Shown here: positions 32,190-42,607 of the stretch, piece by piece
Layout: each line of letters opens with the position of its first letter
Numbering within the stretch: the first letter of the stretch is position 1
Origin: Parvicella tangerina
GTDB taxonomy: Bacteria; Bacteroidota; Bacteroidia; Flavobacteriales_D; Parvicellaceae
DNA: 64,000 bases
Direction: 5' to 3'
Assembly: GCF_907165195.1 (NCBI RefSeq)
Contig: NZ_OU015584.1
Span: 248,001 to 312,000, forward strand
Position numbers and translations under genes: made by a program
The notes under the pieces: model-generated
What the model saw: only the letters and a program-made list of their open reading frames with translations
Databases searched by the model: none
Told to the model about the DNA's origin: nothing

Positions 32190-33607
32190 TAAAATCTGAA
32201 GTAGATGAATGGGTTAAAGCCTGAAGAAGTAATAAAACTCAAACAGAGGATGAAGAGAAGTACGCTTACAGTTGAAAAGATAAAATGCTCTTTCAGAAAG
32301 TAGCTATTCTTTTGGAAGAAGTAATGTTCCAGTTTCTTTCCAATCTTAAATGGATATGCAAAGGAGCATATACAGGCAATGATCAGTGTCAAGTAAAAAG
32401 AATGAATCTCAGACCATTCCCAGATCCCGTCATACATAAATAGTTTCTGGAGGTAGATCCATAGCTGATCGATGTTTTCAATTTTAAAGATCACCCATCC
32501 GATCATCGTAATGAAAAAGGTCAGAATAATAGCTAAAACATCTCCAATCTTCTTTGTGAATTTTTCTAAAAACAGGCGGTCGAGAATTAAAAAGAACCCA
32601 TGAAAACCACCCCATATCACAAAGTTCCAAGAAGCTCCATGCCAGAGACCTGATAGCAGAAATACAGTGATCAAATTGACATATAATCGAGAGGTTGACA
32701 CTTTATTTCCACCCAAGGGGATGTACAGATAGTCTCTCATGAATTTTCCCAAGGTGATGTGCCATCTTCGCCAGAATTCAGTGATGTTTTTTGAAGTGTA
32801 CGGAGCATCGAAATTCTCAGGAAATTTGAATCCCATCATTTTCCCCAAACCAATGGCCATGTCCGAATATCCGGAGAAATCAAAGTAGATCTGGAAGGTA
32901 AAGGCTATTGTTCCCAACCAGGCATTGGCCCAAGTAAGTTGGGTGTAGTCACTTGCAAAAATGACCTCAGCTTGCTCTGCCATTACATTCGCAATCAACA
33001 CTTTTTTTGATAATCCTATAACAAAACGATAAAGACCAATCAGTTTGTCATCAATTTCATCTGGTCGATTTGTTATTTGTTTGGCCACATCTTTATACCG
33101 AACGATAGGCCCTGCAATCATTTGTGGAAACGATAGGATGTATAGCAGATAGTCCGTTACCTTTTCCAAAGGTTTGTCAGTTCCCCTGTATACATCAATG
33201 GCGTAAGTGAGTGTTTGAAAAGTATAGAAAGAGATCCCGATGGGTAGTGCAACTTCTGTCCAGGAAACGGAGCTAAATCCGAGTTCCAAAAGAACAGCGT
33301 TAACATTTTCGACAAAGAAATTGGCATACTTGAAATAGGCTAGTAGTCCCAAATTCATGATCAGCGAGGCAGATAGTAGTAATTTCTTTTTCTTCTTTTC
33401 GTTAGCCCGATGCATGCCCTTTACGATGTAGAAGTCGATGATCGTGGAGCCAAGAATAACAAATACGAATTTTGGAGCCCCCCAACTATAAAACAGGATG
33501 CTAAAAAGTAGGATCACATAGTTTTTGAATGCCTTTGGGGTAATCAGATAAACTCCCAAAAAAGCAGGCAGGAAATACATCAGAAAGACGATACTGCTAA
33601 AAACCAT
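32189..33607 (-). CDS. MBOAT family O-acyltransferase (AlgI/DltB-like)
   Basis: A 472-aa polytopic membrane protein. It has the MBOAT signature FWRRWHITLGKFMRDYLYIPLGG and the catalytic-His block LLSGLWHGASWNFVIWGG, with about ten TM helices in total. It should transfer acetyl from a cytoplasmic donor across the membrane to the AlgJ-like partner encoded immediately downstream. A near-consensus box TATTTTCG lies 4 nt before the ATG. It is divergent from tyrS with an 82-bp gap between starts. Confidence 0.9.
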   Translation of the reverse strand: MVFSSIVFLMYFLPAFLGVYLITPKAFKNYVILLFSILFYSWGAPKFVFVILGSTIIDFYIVKGMHRANEKKKKKLLLSASLIMNLGLLAYFKYANFFVENVNAVLLELGFSSVSWTEVALPIGISFYTFQTLTYAIDVYRGTDKPLEKVTDYLLYILSFPQMIAGPIVRYKDVAKQITNRPDEIDDKLIGLYRFVIGLSKKVLIANVMAEQAEVIFASDYTQLTWANAWLGTIAFTFQIYFDFSGYSDMAIGLGKMMGFKFPENFDAPYTSKNITEFWRRWHITLGKFMRDYLYIPLGGNKVSTSRLYVNLITVFLLSGLWHGASWNFVIWGGFHGFFLILDRLFLEKFTKKIGDVLAIILTFFITMIGWVIFKIENIDQLWIYLQKLFMYDGIWEWSEIHSFYLTLIIACICSFAYPFKIGKKLEHYFFQKNSYFLKEHFIFSTVSVLLFILCLSFITSSGFNPFIYFRF

Positions 33608-33660
33608 GAGACGAAAATAAGATTTTATGAACGAAGGAAATGTAATTCCTTTCTAGATTT

Positions 33661-33668
33661 TATCTTTG
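33661..33668 (+). promoter_or_regulatory. tyrS promoter -7 box
   Basis: TATCTTTG, exact TAnnTTTG, 21 nt before ATG 33690. An in-frame TTG at 33666 overlaps the box and is therefore not the tyrS start. Confidence 0.55.
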
Positions 33669-33689
33669 TTCTCAAACCAATCAAAGCTT

Positions 33690-34970
33690 ATGAGTTTTAT
33701 AGAAGAAATGACGTGGAGAGGTATGGTGCATGACATCATGCCTGGCACTGAGGAGATGTTGAACAAGGAGAGAGTTACAGGATATATAGGATTTGATCCA
33801 ACAGCTGATTCATTGCACATCGGAAACCTGGTTCAAATCATGACCTTGGTTCATTTTCAAAGAGCTGGTCATAAGCCGATTGCCTTAGTAGGTGGAGCTA
33901 CTGGAATGGTGGGAGATCCTTCTGGGAAGTCAGCAGAGAGAAACTTACTAGACACGGATACTCTACAACATAACCTCACTTGTGTAAAGGCTCAATTAGA
34001 AAAGTTCTTGGATTTTTCGGATCCAGAGAATGGTGCTGAAATGGCAAACAACTACGATTGGTTTAAAGACTTCAATTTTTTAGATTTTATTAGAGATGTC
34101 GGAAAGCATATCAGTATCAACTACATGTTGGCTAAAGATTCTGTAAAATCTAGATTGGAAACAGGTATGTCATTTACCGAGTTTACTTACCAGTTGGTGC
34201 AAGGATATGACTTCTACCATTTGTGGAAGAACAAGAATTGCAAATTACAATTGGGGGGTTCTGACCAATGGGGGAATATCGTTACTGGAACGGAATTGAT
34301 CAGAAGAAAGGAAAGTGGTGAAGCGTTCGCGATGACTACTCCTTTGATCAAAAAAGCAGATGGGACGAAATTTGGTAAAACAGCTGGTGGTAGTGTTTGG
34401 TTAGATAGAGAAAAAACATCGCCATACAAGTTCTACCAATACTGGATCAATGCTTCTGATGAAGATGCAGCTAATTTTATTAGAATCTTTACGTTAAAGT
34501 CAAAAGAAGAGATTGAAGCGATCGAAGCTGAACATAAAGAAGCACCGCACTTAAGAGTGCTACAAAAAGCGCTTGCATCTGACATTACAGAAAGAGTGCA
34601 CAGTAAAGAAGACGTAGATGCAGCGATTGAGGCGTCTCAGATCTTATTCATGAAAGGAGACGAGGCTGTCCAGGCTTTTAAGAATCTTTCTGAGCAGATG
34701 TTTAACGATATTTTTGATGGAGTTCCGCAAGGCGAGGTAGCAAAATCTGAATTCGATGGAGGTATTGATATCATTGCCTTACTTGCTGAAAAGAGTGGTT
34801 TCTTGGCTTCTAATGGTGAGGCAAGAAGAGCTTTGAAGGAGAATTCAGTAAGTGTGAATAGAGCTAAAGTGAAAATGGATGCTAAGGTTACTTCGTCTGA
34901 TCTAATTGCTGGGAAATATCTTCTACTACAGAGAGGTAAGAAGAATAACTTTGTAGTGAAGGCAGTTTAA
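33690..34970 (+). CDS. tyrS: tyrosyl-tRNA synthetase
   Basis: A 426-aa class I synthetase charging tRNA-Tyr. It has the HIGH-type motif ([12 protein letters not shown], about residues 36-47), the tyrosine-binding [10 protein letters not shown] and GGSDQWGNI regions, the KMSKS-type motif as KFGKT, and a C-terminal S4 RNA-binding domain ([18 protein letters not shown]). The start at 33690 gives the usual N-terminus. It overlaps the convergent M20 gene by 4 bases; the palindrome TTAA supplies a stop to both genes. Confidence 0.97.
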   Translation: MSFIEEMTWRGMVHDIMPGTEEMLNKERVTGYIGFDPTADSLHIGNLVQIMTLVHFQRAGHKPIALVGGATGMVGDPSGKSAERNLLDTDTLQHNLTCVKAQLEKFLDFSDPENGAEMANNYDWFKDFNFLDFIRDVGKHISINYMLAKDSVKSRLETGMSFTEFTYQLVQGYDFYHLWKNKNCKLQLGGSDQWGNIVTGTELIRRKESGEAFAMTTPLIKKADGTKFGKTAGGSVWLDREKTSPYKFYQYWINASDEDAANFIRIFTLKSKEEIEAIEAEHKEAPHLRVLQKALASDITERVHSKEDVDAAIEASQILFMKGDEAVQAFKNLSEQMFNDIFDGVPQGEVAKSEFDGGIDIIALLAEKSGFLASNGEARRALKENSVSVNRAKVKMDAKVTSSDLIAGKYLLLQRGKKNNFVVKAV

Positions 34971-36151
34971 GCTTCTAACTGTTTCAACGCAATATAACTC
35001 ATTAAGCCAGGAGCAAACTTTAATGCTTCTTCATCAAGCATGAGCTCTGGATGATGAAGTGACCCTCCGATGTTTTTGGATGTGTTAGAAGTTCCCAATC
35101 GGTAAAAACAACCGTTAGCTACTTGGCTGAAATAAGCAAAGTCTTCAGCCGTCATTCTCAGGTCTAGGTCCACAACGTTTTCTTCTCCCATGAATTCGAT
35201 GGCGGCTTGTTTAGCAATAGCAGTTGTTTTTTCATCATTAGTTAAATAGGGGTATCCAACTCGTATGTCAATCTCAACTTTTCCACCCATACCCTCAACG
35301 GTAGTTGTTGCGATCTCACGGATGAGGTCGTGAGCTTCTTTGCGCCATTCTTCATTGAATGTTCTGAAGGTGCCTTTTAGGTTCACCTCATTAGGAATCA
35401 CATTTGTTGCACCGTGCCCTTGAATATCACCGAAAGACAAGACTGTAGGTATAGCTGGGTTGGCTTTTCGACTGCTAATCTGTTGTAGTGCGATGATCAA
35501 GTGACTAGTTGTGACAATGGGGTCAACAACTTTGTGCGGAAGTGCTGCATGCCCTCCTTTGCCAATTACTTTGATGTAAATCTCATCGGCCGATGCCATA
35601 TACATTCCACTTCTAAAGCCAACTTTTCCTACTTCTAAATCAGGATAAACATGTTGTCCAATAATGGAACCTACTTTAGGGTTTTCTAAAACATTTTCTT
35701 CAATCATCAACTTGGCTCCTCCCGGTAGTAATTCTTCTCCAGGTTGAAAGATTAATTTGATAGTTCCTTCGAAAGAATCTTTAATTTGATTCAGAATAAT
35801 CGCACATCCTAATAGCGATGACGTATGCATATCATGTCCACAAGCGTGCATCACACCCCTGTTTTGTGAAGCAAATGGGAGACCTGTGTTTTCTTGAATA
35901 GGAAGAGCATCCATGTCTCCTCGAAGAGCAACACACTTTTTGTTCGGGTTTTTTCCTTTGATGAGAGCGACAACGCCTGTTTCAACGATACCTTTTTCAT
36001 AGGCAATGCCTTGTTGTTCTAAAACTTCACAGATGTAGTTTGAAGTTTCGAATTCCTTGAAAGACAACTCAGGGTTGGCGTGAAGGTGTCTTCTATGACC
36101 CACTACTTCTGCAAAGATTTCTTGCGATATGGATTTGATTTTAGCTATCAT
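34967..36151 (-). CDS. M20 family amidohydrolase (hippurate hydrolase-like)
   Basis: A 394-aa metallo-amidohydrolase. It has the metal-binding blocks [11 protein letters not shown] and [14 protein letters not shown] (about 75-115), the [11 protein letters not shown] Glu pair and the C-terminal ligand His. The dimerisation domain lies in the middle. It should hydrolyse an N-acyl amino acid or similar amide in the cytoplasm. Its start overlaps the TauE-like gene by 4 nt (ATGA), and it ends on the shared TTAA with tyrS. It is the last gene of an apparent operon that starts with the PD40/barrel gene. Confidence 0.92.
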   Translation of the reverse strand: MIAKIKSISQEIFAEVVGHRRHLHANPELSFKEFETSNYICEVLEQQGIAYEKGIVETGVVALIKGKNPNKKCVALRGDMDALPIQENTGLPFASQNRGVMHACGHDMHTSSLLGCAIILNQIKDSFEGTIKLIFQPGEELLPGGAKLMIEENVLENPKVGSIIGQHVYPDLEVGKVGFRSGMYMASADEIYIKVIGKGGHAALPHKVVDPIVTTSHLIIALQQISSRKANPAIPTVLSFGDIQGHGATNVIPNEVNLKGTFRTFNEEWRKEAHDLIREIATTTVEGMGGKVEIDIRVGYPYLTNDEKTTAIAKQAAIEFMGEENVVDLDLRMTAEDFAYFSQVANGCFYRLGTSNTSKNIGGSLHHPELMLDEEALKFAPGLMSYIALKQLEA

Positions 36152-36549
36152 TCTTCATTTGTAAAAACGGACCAGCCACTCATGATCATTCGGATGGAAA
36201 CATATAGCATAAGTAGTCCAAACAATAGTTTTACCACATTTACAGGTATTTTAAGCGCTAGTTTGCTCCCAACAAACCCGCCAATAATGAACAAGACAGC
36301 CATAATACTAGCGGAGATAATTCCCATTTTATCGATATGACCTTTCTGATAATAATTATAGAACGCCAACACACCAATTGGAGGCAGCATGAGCGTAAGG
36401 CTCATGCCTTGTGCTTGAAGTTGATTATACCCAAGAAAGTAGATTAATGCAGGGATAATGATAACCCCTCCGCCTACTCCAACAAAACCGCTGAGTATAC
36501 CCGCAGCCAATCCAATTCCCATCAAAATAAGAATAGTAGATATTTCCAT
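36148..36549 (-). CDS. half-size TauE/SafE family membrane protein
   Basis: A 133-aa membrane protein with about four TM helices and the start of the TauE/SafE family (GIGLAAGILSGFVGVGGGVIIIPALIYFLG), then NQLQAQGMSLTLMLPP. Full members are about 250 aa with eight helices in two repeats; here only one repeat is present and the gene is otherwise intact, so two copies would have to assemble. An anion or sulfonate export role is inferred from the family. It starts 14 nt after the PD40/barrel gene and overlaps the M20 gene by 4 nt. Confidence 0.8.
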   Translation of the reverse strand: MEISTILILMGIGLAAGILSGFVGVGGGVIIIPALIYFLGYNQLQAQGMSLTLMLPPIGVLAFYNYYQKGHIDKMGIISASIMAVLFIIGGFVGSKLALKIPVNVVKLLFGLLMLYVSIRMIMSGWSVFTNEE

Positions 36550-36563
36550 TTTATCCTTGATGA

Positions 36564-39500
36564 TTAAAAATCTAAAGCTAACGAAAAATAAGTAACAGGT
36601 TTAAGAACAACCCCGTCATCTACTCCCCAGGCTAGATCAAAACGCACGTAGTAACCAAGAACTTTAGAACGAAGACCTCCTCCATAGCCATAAATAATGG
36701 GTTCTTTTTGGTTGTCAAGAATTACTTCATAGTTCTTACCTTCTACTACAGTTGTGTTGAAGGAGTTTTCTAGATCATAGGGGTTTTTCCCTGTCCAAGC
36801 GGACCCTACATCTGCAAACCCAATGATCATAAAATTGCGGATAAAGTCCGATCGAATAGGGTTTTTGGCCAGATATTTAAACACAGGAAAACGAAGTTCA
36901 TTATTGATTACCGCAAATGTGTTTCCATTTCTTGCGTTCTGATGAAAGCCACGTAAAGGAGTTGCGATTGTTTGAAATTGATAGTTCTCATTAGGAGATA
37001 TTTGAATGGAGTTGTCAAATTTCGCTCCCATCCAGTTGTCCACGCCTCCCATAAAATAAACTAACCGTTGACTTCCAACAGAAGTTGATACAGCGACTCT
37101 AGAGGCAAAAACGAGCGTACGATGGATTTTCTGGTAATGTCTGAAATCAAGACCGAAAGTAAAGAAATCACCTTCTCTGGTATTAATCTGCTGCATGTAT
37201 TCACCCCATGCTTTGAACCTTGTTCCAAATCGAATATTCGTTCCAACAGTTCGTGTAATGTCGTAAACGTACTCCAATTTTAAACCACCATAAATGTCAT
37301 TATATCCTTCTTCTTCTAATGCTCCTCTGTCAACACTTAAAGGCGTGTTAATGTCGTATCTTGCATTGGTGGTTAATCGCAATGAAGCAACTTCACTAAA
37401 AGGATATCTAAAAAGAGCTTTGATCTCATAGTTTTGAATTTTATACACATAGTCACCCACATTATCACGAAAAGCTCTTCTAGAAACAAGATATTTTTTG
37501 TCTAATCGATTCTTTAAGTTTTCGAAACTCAGCAAATACTCTGTATTAGAAAAGTTTACAGGGTATCGGAAACCTCCTATGATTTTATAGTCCTCAAAAA
37601 CGTCTTTCAGACCTAGTTTAAAAATCCCATTAAAACCTGGGTTAATATAACCAGAAGGGGATAATCGTTGATAGGTTTGATTCAAGAACCCATTGTCAAA
37701 TTGAGACACTACAAAGTCATTGGCGAAGTTCAATACGTATAGGTCTCTACGTGGAAGCTCAAACGGAATAGAATCTTTTACCAATTGTTCATCTTCAAAC
37801 GAAATAATGCTGGAGGTAGTATCTACCTCTGGTGAGATCACAATTTTCTCAGTACCAGTCTTCAGGTCGGTATCAAATTGATAGTTATCAATGTCCACCG
37901 CATTGGGGTCGTTATTGATCTCTTGTTCCTCAAAGTCTTCATTGTCTAGCGGAGTATTGCTCGTTCGTAACTTAGTTTCCATAAACTTCGTAAGGTATGG
38001 ACCCTCTTCGAAGGCGAGATCATTTGCCTTCATCCCTTTAAGGAATTGGTAAGATCCACCAGACCTCATCAATATCACGTATTCATCACTTTTGGACGCG
38101 AGCTCATAGTCTAGCGCACTAATTGGATAGTTGGTTAGTTGATCAGCAACAGAAAAGTAACGGTAGTGAACAGAAGTGTCAATATAACTGATGGCACTGT
38201 CATAGTAAGCAATGTATCTATTGTAAATACCATTTTCATCAGAAAGATAAGTGTAATGATCACCGTCATATTGAGCGGGCTGAATTTCATTGATTAAAGG
38301 GGTGCTCGTAATTCTTTGAAGAGGATTTTTGGGACGCTTAACATCAATAACGAAAAGGTCGGTATGCGCATCGTAACTTTCAACAGGAACATTCTTTCGG
38401 ATCGTATCGTCAAAGCGATTGCTCGCGAAGATTATTTTCGTATCGCCATCCACAAATGATGGATCTAAGTCATCAAAAATATCATCGGTCAGCTGAGTTT
38501 GGTTGTTTCCGATAATGTTGTAGACATAAATATCTGTTTTTCCATCTTTAACGGCAGACATCGCCAGTTGCTTTCCGTCTGAGTTGTAGCTGATTGAAAG
38601 AATTTTATCAAGTTTAGGAACTATTCGAGGGGAGTTCTTCTTGGCATCTACATCGTAAATATTCATCGTCAGATTTCCCTTCTTTTCCGCAATATAGGTT
38701 AAAACCCTACCTGTTGGATGCCATGACATTACTGGGTAAGAATAGTCTGGCAAGCGATCTAACTTGTGATCTCCCTTAGCTATTTTCTTGAGTTTATCTT
38801 CTTGAATATCATAGATCCATACTTTGTACTGACCAAGCTCATTGGTAGCAAATGCTAGTTTGTTACCGTCTGGACTGAGGGCAAGGTTATAATATTTATA
38901 CTTTTTCTTGATCTTGAAGGGAAGGAGCTCTTCATTCGGCTGGCTGCGATTCTGCGCATCCATATCATAACGGGAGTTATAGTAGGCTTTCACATCACGA
39001 CTCAAACTACTTAGCCCTGAACCAAGCACATAAAGAAAACCACTCTCAACATTCTTGCTAAGCCTAGTCATGTAAAGAATGTTGGGGATCATTTTATCTC
39101 CATAAACTTCGCTGATATAATTCCAGATCGAATGACCTGCTAATCGCGCTTTTTCCCCTTCAAGATGATTGAGGTTGTCAAAAAGATTAGTCTTGATATC
39201 AGCTCTCAAGGTATTGTCTAAAGTAGTGTTCCATGGGCCTTCCATGTAGGCGACAAATCCTTCGATATACCATTTGGGTAAAGCAAGCAGAGAACTGTTT
39301 TTAAGCGCTTCTCTCCAACTTGATCCATACATCATCTTGAAAGCAATGATCTTTGCAATTCCTGATCTAACCTGACGTTCAAGTTGGTCGTGTGTCCCTT
39401 CATAATAAAGAAACACCTTTTCCCCTTCAATTCTGGTCGTTCCACCAATATTCGTTTCTGAACTCGATAAACCAATATTACTCTCTTTAAACTGAGATTG

Positions 39501-39791
39501 AGAATTAAAGATGATAAACTCTAATTCTTCATCGATGTCATAATCCATGATTTCAGACAATTCGAGCAGGTATTTTTCAGCCGCTTTTGCCGCAAATACG
39601 GCATGGTTTTCGCCACCAGCAGAAAAATAAACCTTAAAATTTTCGAAGTGATAATACTGCCAGAAGAAACTATGATATTGCACCCTGTTCTGACCAAACT
39701 CAATGTTCGATCCAGTATAGAATTGTCCAAATGAATTGCTCAACATCATTAGCAAAACAACGGAAAGCACTATGTGTTTAATACGCTGCAT
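36564..39791 (-). CDS. PD40 beta-propeller protein with C-terminal outer-membrane barrel
   Basis: A 1075-aa protein with a signal peptide (VLSVVLLMMLSNSFGQ). Residues about 50-280 look like a peptidase-MA-type domain, with ALPKWYIEGFVAYMEG, but I cannot find an HExxH where the zinc site should be (the stretch reads RSGIAKIIAFKMMYG). Residues about 290-600 hold TolB-like PD40 propeller blades (YNLALSPDGNKLAFATNE, SWHPTGRVLTYIAEK, ISYNSDGKQLAMSAV). The C-terminal 350 or so residues read as a BamA-type barrel and end in F. It probably sits in the outer membrane with a periplasmic propeller. It heads an operon with the TauE-like and M20 genes. Confidence 0.75.
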   Translation of the reverse strand: MQRIKHIVLSVVLLMMLSNSFGQFYTGSNIEFGQNRVQYHSFFWQYYHFENFKVYFSAGGENHAVFAAKAAEKYLLELSEIMDYDIDEELEFIIFNSQSQFKESNIGLSSSETNIGGTTRIEGEKVFLYYEGTHDQLERQVRSGIAKIIAFKMMYGSSWREALKNSSLLALPKWYIEGFVAYMEGPWNTTLDNTLRADIKTNLFDNLNHLEGEKARLAGHSIWNYISEVYGDKMIPNILYMTRLSKNVESGFLYVLGSGLSSLSRDVKAYYNSRYDMDAQNRSQPNEELLPFKIKKKYKYYNLALSPDGNKLAFATNELGQYKVWIYDIQEDKLKKIAKGDHKLDRLPDYSYPVMSWHPTGRVLTYIAEKKGNLTMNIYDVDAKKNSPRIVPKLDKILSISYNSDGKQLAMSAVKDGKTDIYVYNIIGNNQTQLTDDIFDDLDPSFVDGDTKIIFASNRFDDTIRKNVPVESYDAHTDLFVIDVKRPKNPLQRITSTPLINEIQPAQYDGDHYTYLSDENGIYNRYIAYYDSAISYIDTSVHYRYFSVADQLTNYPISALDYELASKSDEYVILMRSGGSYQFLKGMKANDLAFEEGPYLTKFMETKLRTSNTPLDNEDFEEQEINNDPNAVDIDNYQFDTDLKTGTEKIVISPEVDTTSSIISFEDEQLVKDSIPFELPRRDLYVLNFANDFVVSQFDNGFLNQTYQRLSPSGYINPGFNGIFKLGLKDVFEDYKIIGGFRYPVNFSNTEYLLSFENLKNRLDKKYLVSRRAFRDNVGDYVYKIQNYEIKALFRYPFSEVASLRLTTNARYDINTPLSVDRGALEEEGYNDIYGGLKLEYVYDITRTVGTNIRFGTRFKAWGEYMQQINTREGDFFTFGLDFRHYQKIHRTLVFASRVAVSTSVGSQRLVYFMGGVDNWMGAKFDNSIQISPNENYQFQTIATPLRGFHQNARNGNTFAVINNELRFPVFKYLAKNPIRSDFIRNFMIIGFADVGSAWTGKNPYDLENSFNTTVVEGKNYEVILDNQKEPIIYGYGGGLRSKVLGYYVRFDLAWGVDDGVVLKPVTYFSLALDF

Positions 39792-39980
39792 CTTTTCTTG
39801 GGTAGTCTACAGAACGTAAAGATATTGAAAATAGTCTGAAAAACACTGAAAAATAAGGAAGCGCCTCAAAGTTTGAATCATTTTTTATTCAGAATACATT
39901 CGGTAATCAGCAGTTCGAATAAAAAACTTCCGCAAGTTGCGTTTAAGATAGTAACTTAGTAGTTCATCAAAAGCATAAGT

Positions 39981-42557
39981 ATGAAATACCTTTTGTTGTC
40001 AGCATCAACATTATTTTCGTTGTTAGGGTTTGGTCAAATTAACACTAATCTACCTGTAAATCTTCGCACAAATTACTTTATCGAGAATCAAGCAGATACG
40101 GTGGAAAGCGTTGGGGTCTTTGTCAAAGGAAAAAAGACGGATGCCAAATCATTTGTTGAAGAAAATAAAGGGATCTATCGAGGAGAGGTTAAGGGGTGGC
40201 AGTTCATTAGGATCCCAGGTAAGGCGATGAAAAAACTGGCGTTTGATAAGCGTTTCACCAGTATTGATTATTCACCCTATCAAGGAAGGCCCATGAATGA
40301 TACCATGCGTGTTAATAACCGAATTAATCAGGTTCATCAGGGCTTGTCTCCATTACCTGGTGGATTTACCGGTCAAGGTGTGGCGATGGGCTTTATTGAT
40401 ACAGGAATTGATTTTGAACATGGTGATTTTAATGATGCGTCTGGAAATACAAGGATTCTTCATCTCTGGGACCAAACGAAACCAAATAATAGTTTTACAC
40501 CTAGTGAATTTGGTTACGGAAGACATTGGAATGCAGCGCAAATTGATGCAGGACAATGCACCAATCATGACCAGTGGGGACACGGTTCAACTGTGGCGGG
40601 TACGGGTTGTGGAAATGGTTTAGCGAATGGAACACACATGGGAGTGGCTCCCGAAAGTCATATTATTGTTGTGGAGAGCAAGTTTAACGCTACGGATTGG
40701 TTAGCAACTGTGGTGGATGCAACAGAATACATTTACAACTATGCAGACTCCAATAATGTGCCTTGTGCCATCAACGCAAGTGTTGGGACTTATTTGGGTT
40801 CTCATGACGGACTCGACCCTTATGCACTCTACATTGACAGTCTTGTTGCCGCTAAAAGAGGTCGACTATTCGTTGCTTCTGCGGGTAACAGTGGAGATTG
40901 GGGGAATTATCACCTACATACCGATGTAACACCTGATACTTCTTTTACTTGGTTTGATGTGAATCCGTCCTCTGCTTTCGGTGGTCCTGCAGCTTTTGTA
41001 GAATTATGGGCGGATACCGCAGATTTTAATCAGGTTTATTATGCGGTTGGCGCAGACAAAGTAGATCCTAACTATTCTTTTAGGGGTAGAACAGTTTTTC
41101 GAAATATTGCATCAAACTTAAATACATTGATTGAGGATACCATTTTCAGTCCCAATAACGATACAATTGCAACGATGATGTTTTGGGCAGAGCAGCGGGA
41201 TGGACAGTACCTTGTTCAGGTGTTGATTCAGGACCCTGATAGCGCAGACTACAACTTCAGGTTTGAAACCTATGGAAATGGAAGTTTTGATGCTTGGAGT
41301 CCTGAAGTTTACGGGATGAGTAAGATCATTGACTCAATACCAATGGCCAGTACCTTTCCAGCGATTACGAAGTACGTAATGCCAGATTCATTGCAAACTA
41401 TTGTTAGTAGTTTCCAATGCTCCCCAAATGTGATTGCTGTTGGTAACTATGCCAATGATTCCGGATATGTGAACATGTATGGTAACTGGATCGATATCAA
41501 TGCCAATCGGGGTGAAATCTACCTGACTTCTTCTATTGGTCCAAATCGCTTGGGGGATGTCAAACCGGAGGTAGCGGCCTCTGGACATGGGAATATGAGT
41601 AGCGCACCTTCCCATCGAATCGCTGACTACTTTACAGACGGAATTGATAGCTTGCTGGCCTATGGTGGGCAGCACATGCCTAATGGGGGAACATCCATGG
41701 CTTCACCAGTGGTTGCAGGTGTAGGAGCCCTATTGTTAGAGAAGTGTCCAAGCCTTTCTCAAGAAGAATTTATTGAGATCATAACTTCTACAGCTTATGA
41801 AGATAATTGGACCGGTACGAATTTACCGAACTATGCCTATGGTTATGGAAAAGTAGATGGTTTCGCAGCTGTTTTGAGCACAAACTTTACGCCTTCCTTC
41901 ATGGGGGACACTTCCTTTTGCGAAGGAGAGAATACGACCATCCAAATTGACCCAAGCTATCCATTGGTGGAGTGGGAAAGTGGCTCTAATACTTATGATG
42001 ACATCTTTTTAGATACGGAATGGACTTATTTTATAGCACAAGATTCTTCTGGATGTGTTGGAGATACAGCCTGGTTGAATATTATAGAACATGCTAATCC
42101 AATGATACCTGTAATAACAGTCAGTGGAGATTCGTTAATTGCTACATCTGGTTATGAAGAATATGATTGGAATTACAACGGGTTGCCGTTTGCCTCAACT
42201 GGTGCGGATAGTGTCACGAATGTTTTCAACAACGGGAATTATTGGGTAACGATAACCGATAGTAATGGGTGTTCCTCAACCTCTTCCGTGCTGAACTACC
42301 AATCTGCAAGCGTGGAGTTAAATACGAATGGAGTAGTAGAGGTTTATCCGAATCCGAGTTCTGGGCAGTTCTCGGTATCATATACGGAGCTGTTCCGAAC
42401 AGTGGTATTGGATGCTACCGGAAAAATCATTGCACGCTATGATCAAGAATCAAATAACATAACGATTGACCTAAGTAGTTTTGCGGATGGAGTTTATTGG
42501 TTGCAAATTTTAACAGAGGAGTCACGGTTTGTGCAAAAAATCGTGTTGAATAAATAG
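39981..42557 (+). CDS. secreted subtilisin-family (S8) protease with T9SS sorting domain
   Basis: An 858-aa protein with a signal peptide (LLSASTLFSLLGFGQ). The subtilase triad is D140 (FIDTGIDFEHGD), H201 (DQWGHGSTVAG) and S572 (GGTSMASPVVAG). About 370 residues separate His and Ser, so there is a large insertion as in cell-surface subtilases. After the protease come Ig-like stretches, and the last 75 residues form a T9SS type A sorting domain (VYPNPSSGQFSV...GVYWLQI...VQKIVLNK). It should be exported through the type IX system and degrade external proteins. It is flanked by a 189-bp gap upstream that holds no clear full box. Confidence 0.93.
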   Translation: MKYLLLSASTLFSLLGFGQINTNLPVNLRTNYFIENQADTVESVGVFVKGKKTDAKSFVEENKGIYRGEVKGWQFIRIPGKAMKKLAFDKRFTSIDYSPYQGRPMNDTMRVNNRINQVHQGLSPLPGGFTGQGVAMGFIDTGIDFEHGDFNDASGNTRILHLWDQTKPNNSFTPSEFGYGRHWNAAQIDAGQCTNHDQWGHGSTVAGTGCGNGLANGTHMGVAPESHIIVVESKFNATDWLATVVDATEYIYNYADSNNVPCAINASVGTYLGSHDGLDPYALYIDSLVAAKRGRLFVASAGNSGDWGNYHLHTDVTPDTSFTWFDVNPSSAFGGPAAFVELWADTADFNQVYYAVGADKVDPNYSFRGRTVFRNIASNLNTLIEDTIFSPNNDTIATMMFWAEQRDGQYLVQVLIQDPDSADYNFRFETYGNGSFDAWSPEVYGMSKIIDSIPMASTFPAITKYVMPDSLQTIVSSFQCSPNVIAVGNYANDSGYVNMYGNWIDINANRGEIYLTSSIGPNRLGDVKPEVAASGHGNMSSAPSHRIADYFTDGIDSLLAYGGQHMPNGGTSMASPVVAGVGALLLEKCPSLSQEEFIEIITSTAYEDNWTGTNLPNYAYGYGKVDGFAAVLSTNFTPSFMGDTSFCEGENTTIQIDPSYPLVEWESGSNTYDDIFLDTEWTYFIAQDSSGCVGDTAWLNIIEHANPMIPVITVSGDSLIATSGYEEYDWNYNGLPFASTGADSVTNVFNNGNYWVTITDSNGCSSTSSVLNYQSASVELNTNGVVEVYPNPSSGQFSVSYTELFRTVVLDATGKIIARYDQESNNITIDLSSFADGVYWLQILTEESRFVQKIVLNK

Positions 42558-42607
42558 TAAAATCAAAAAAAAATTATTCTCTTCGTGGGAGAAACAAAAA
42601 AGAGAAG

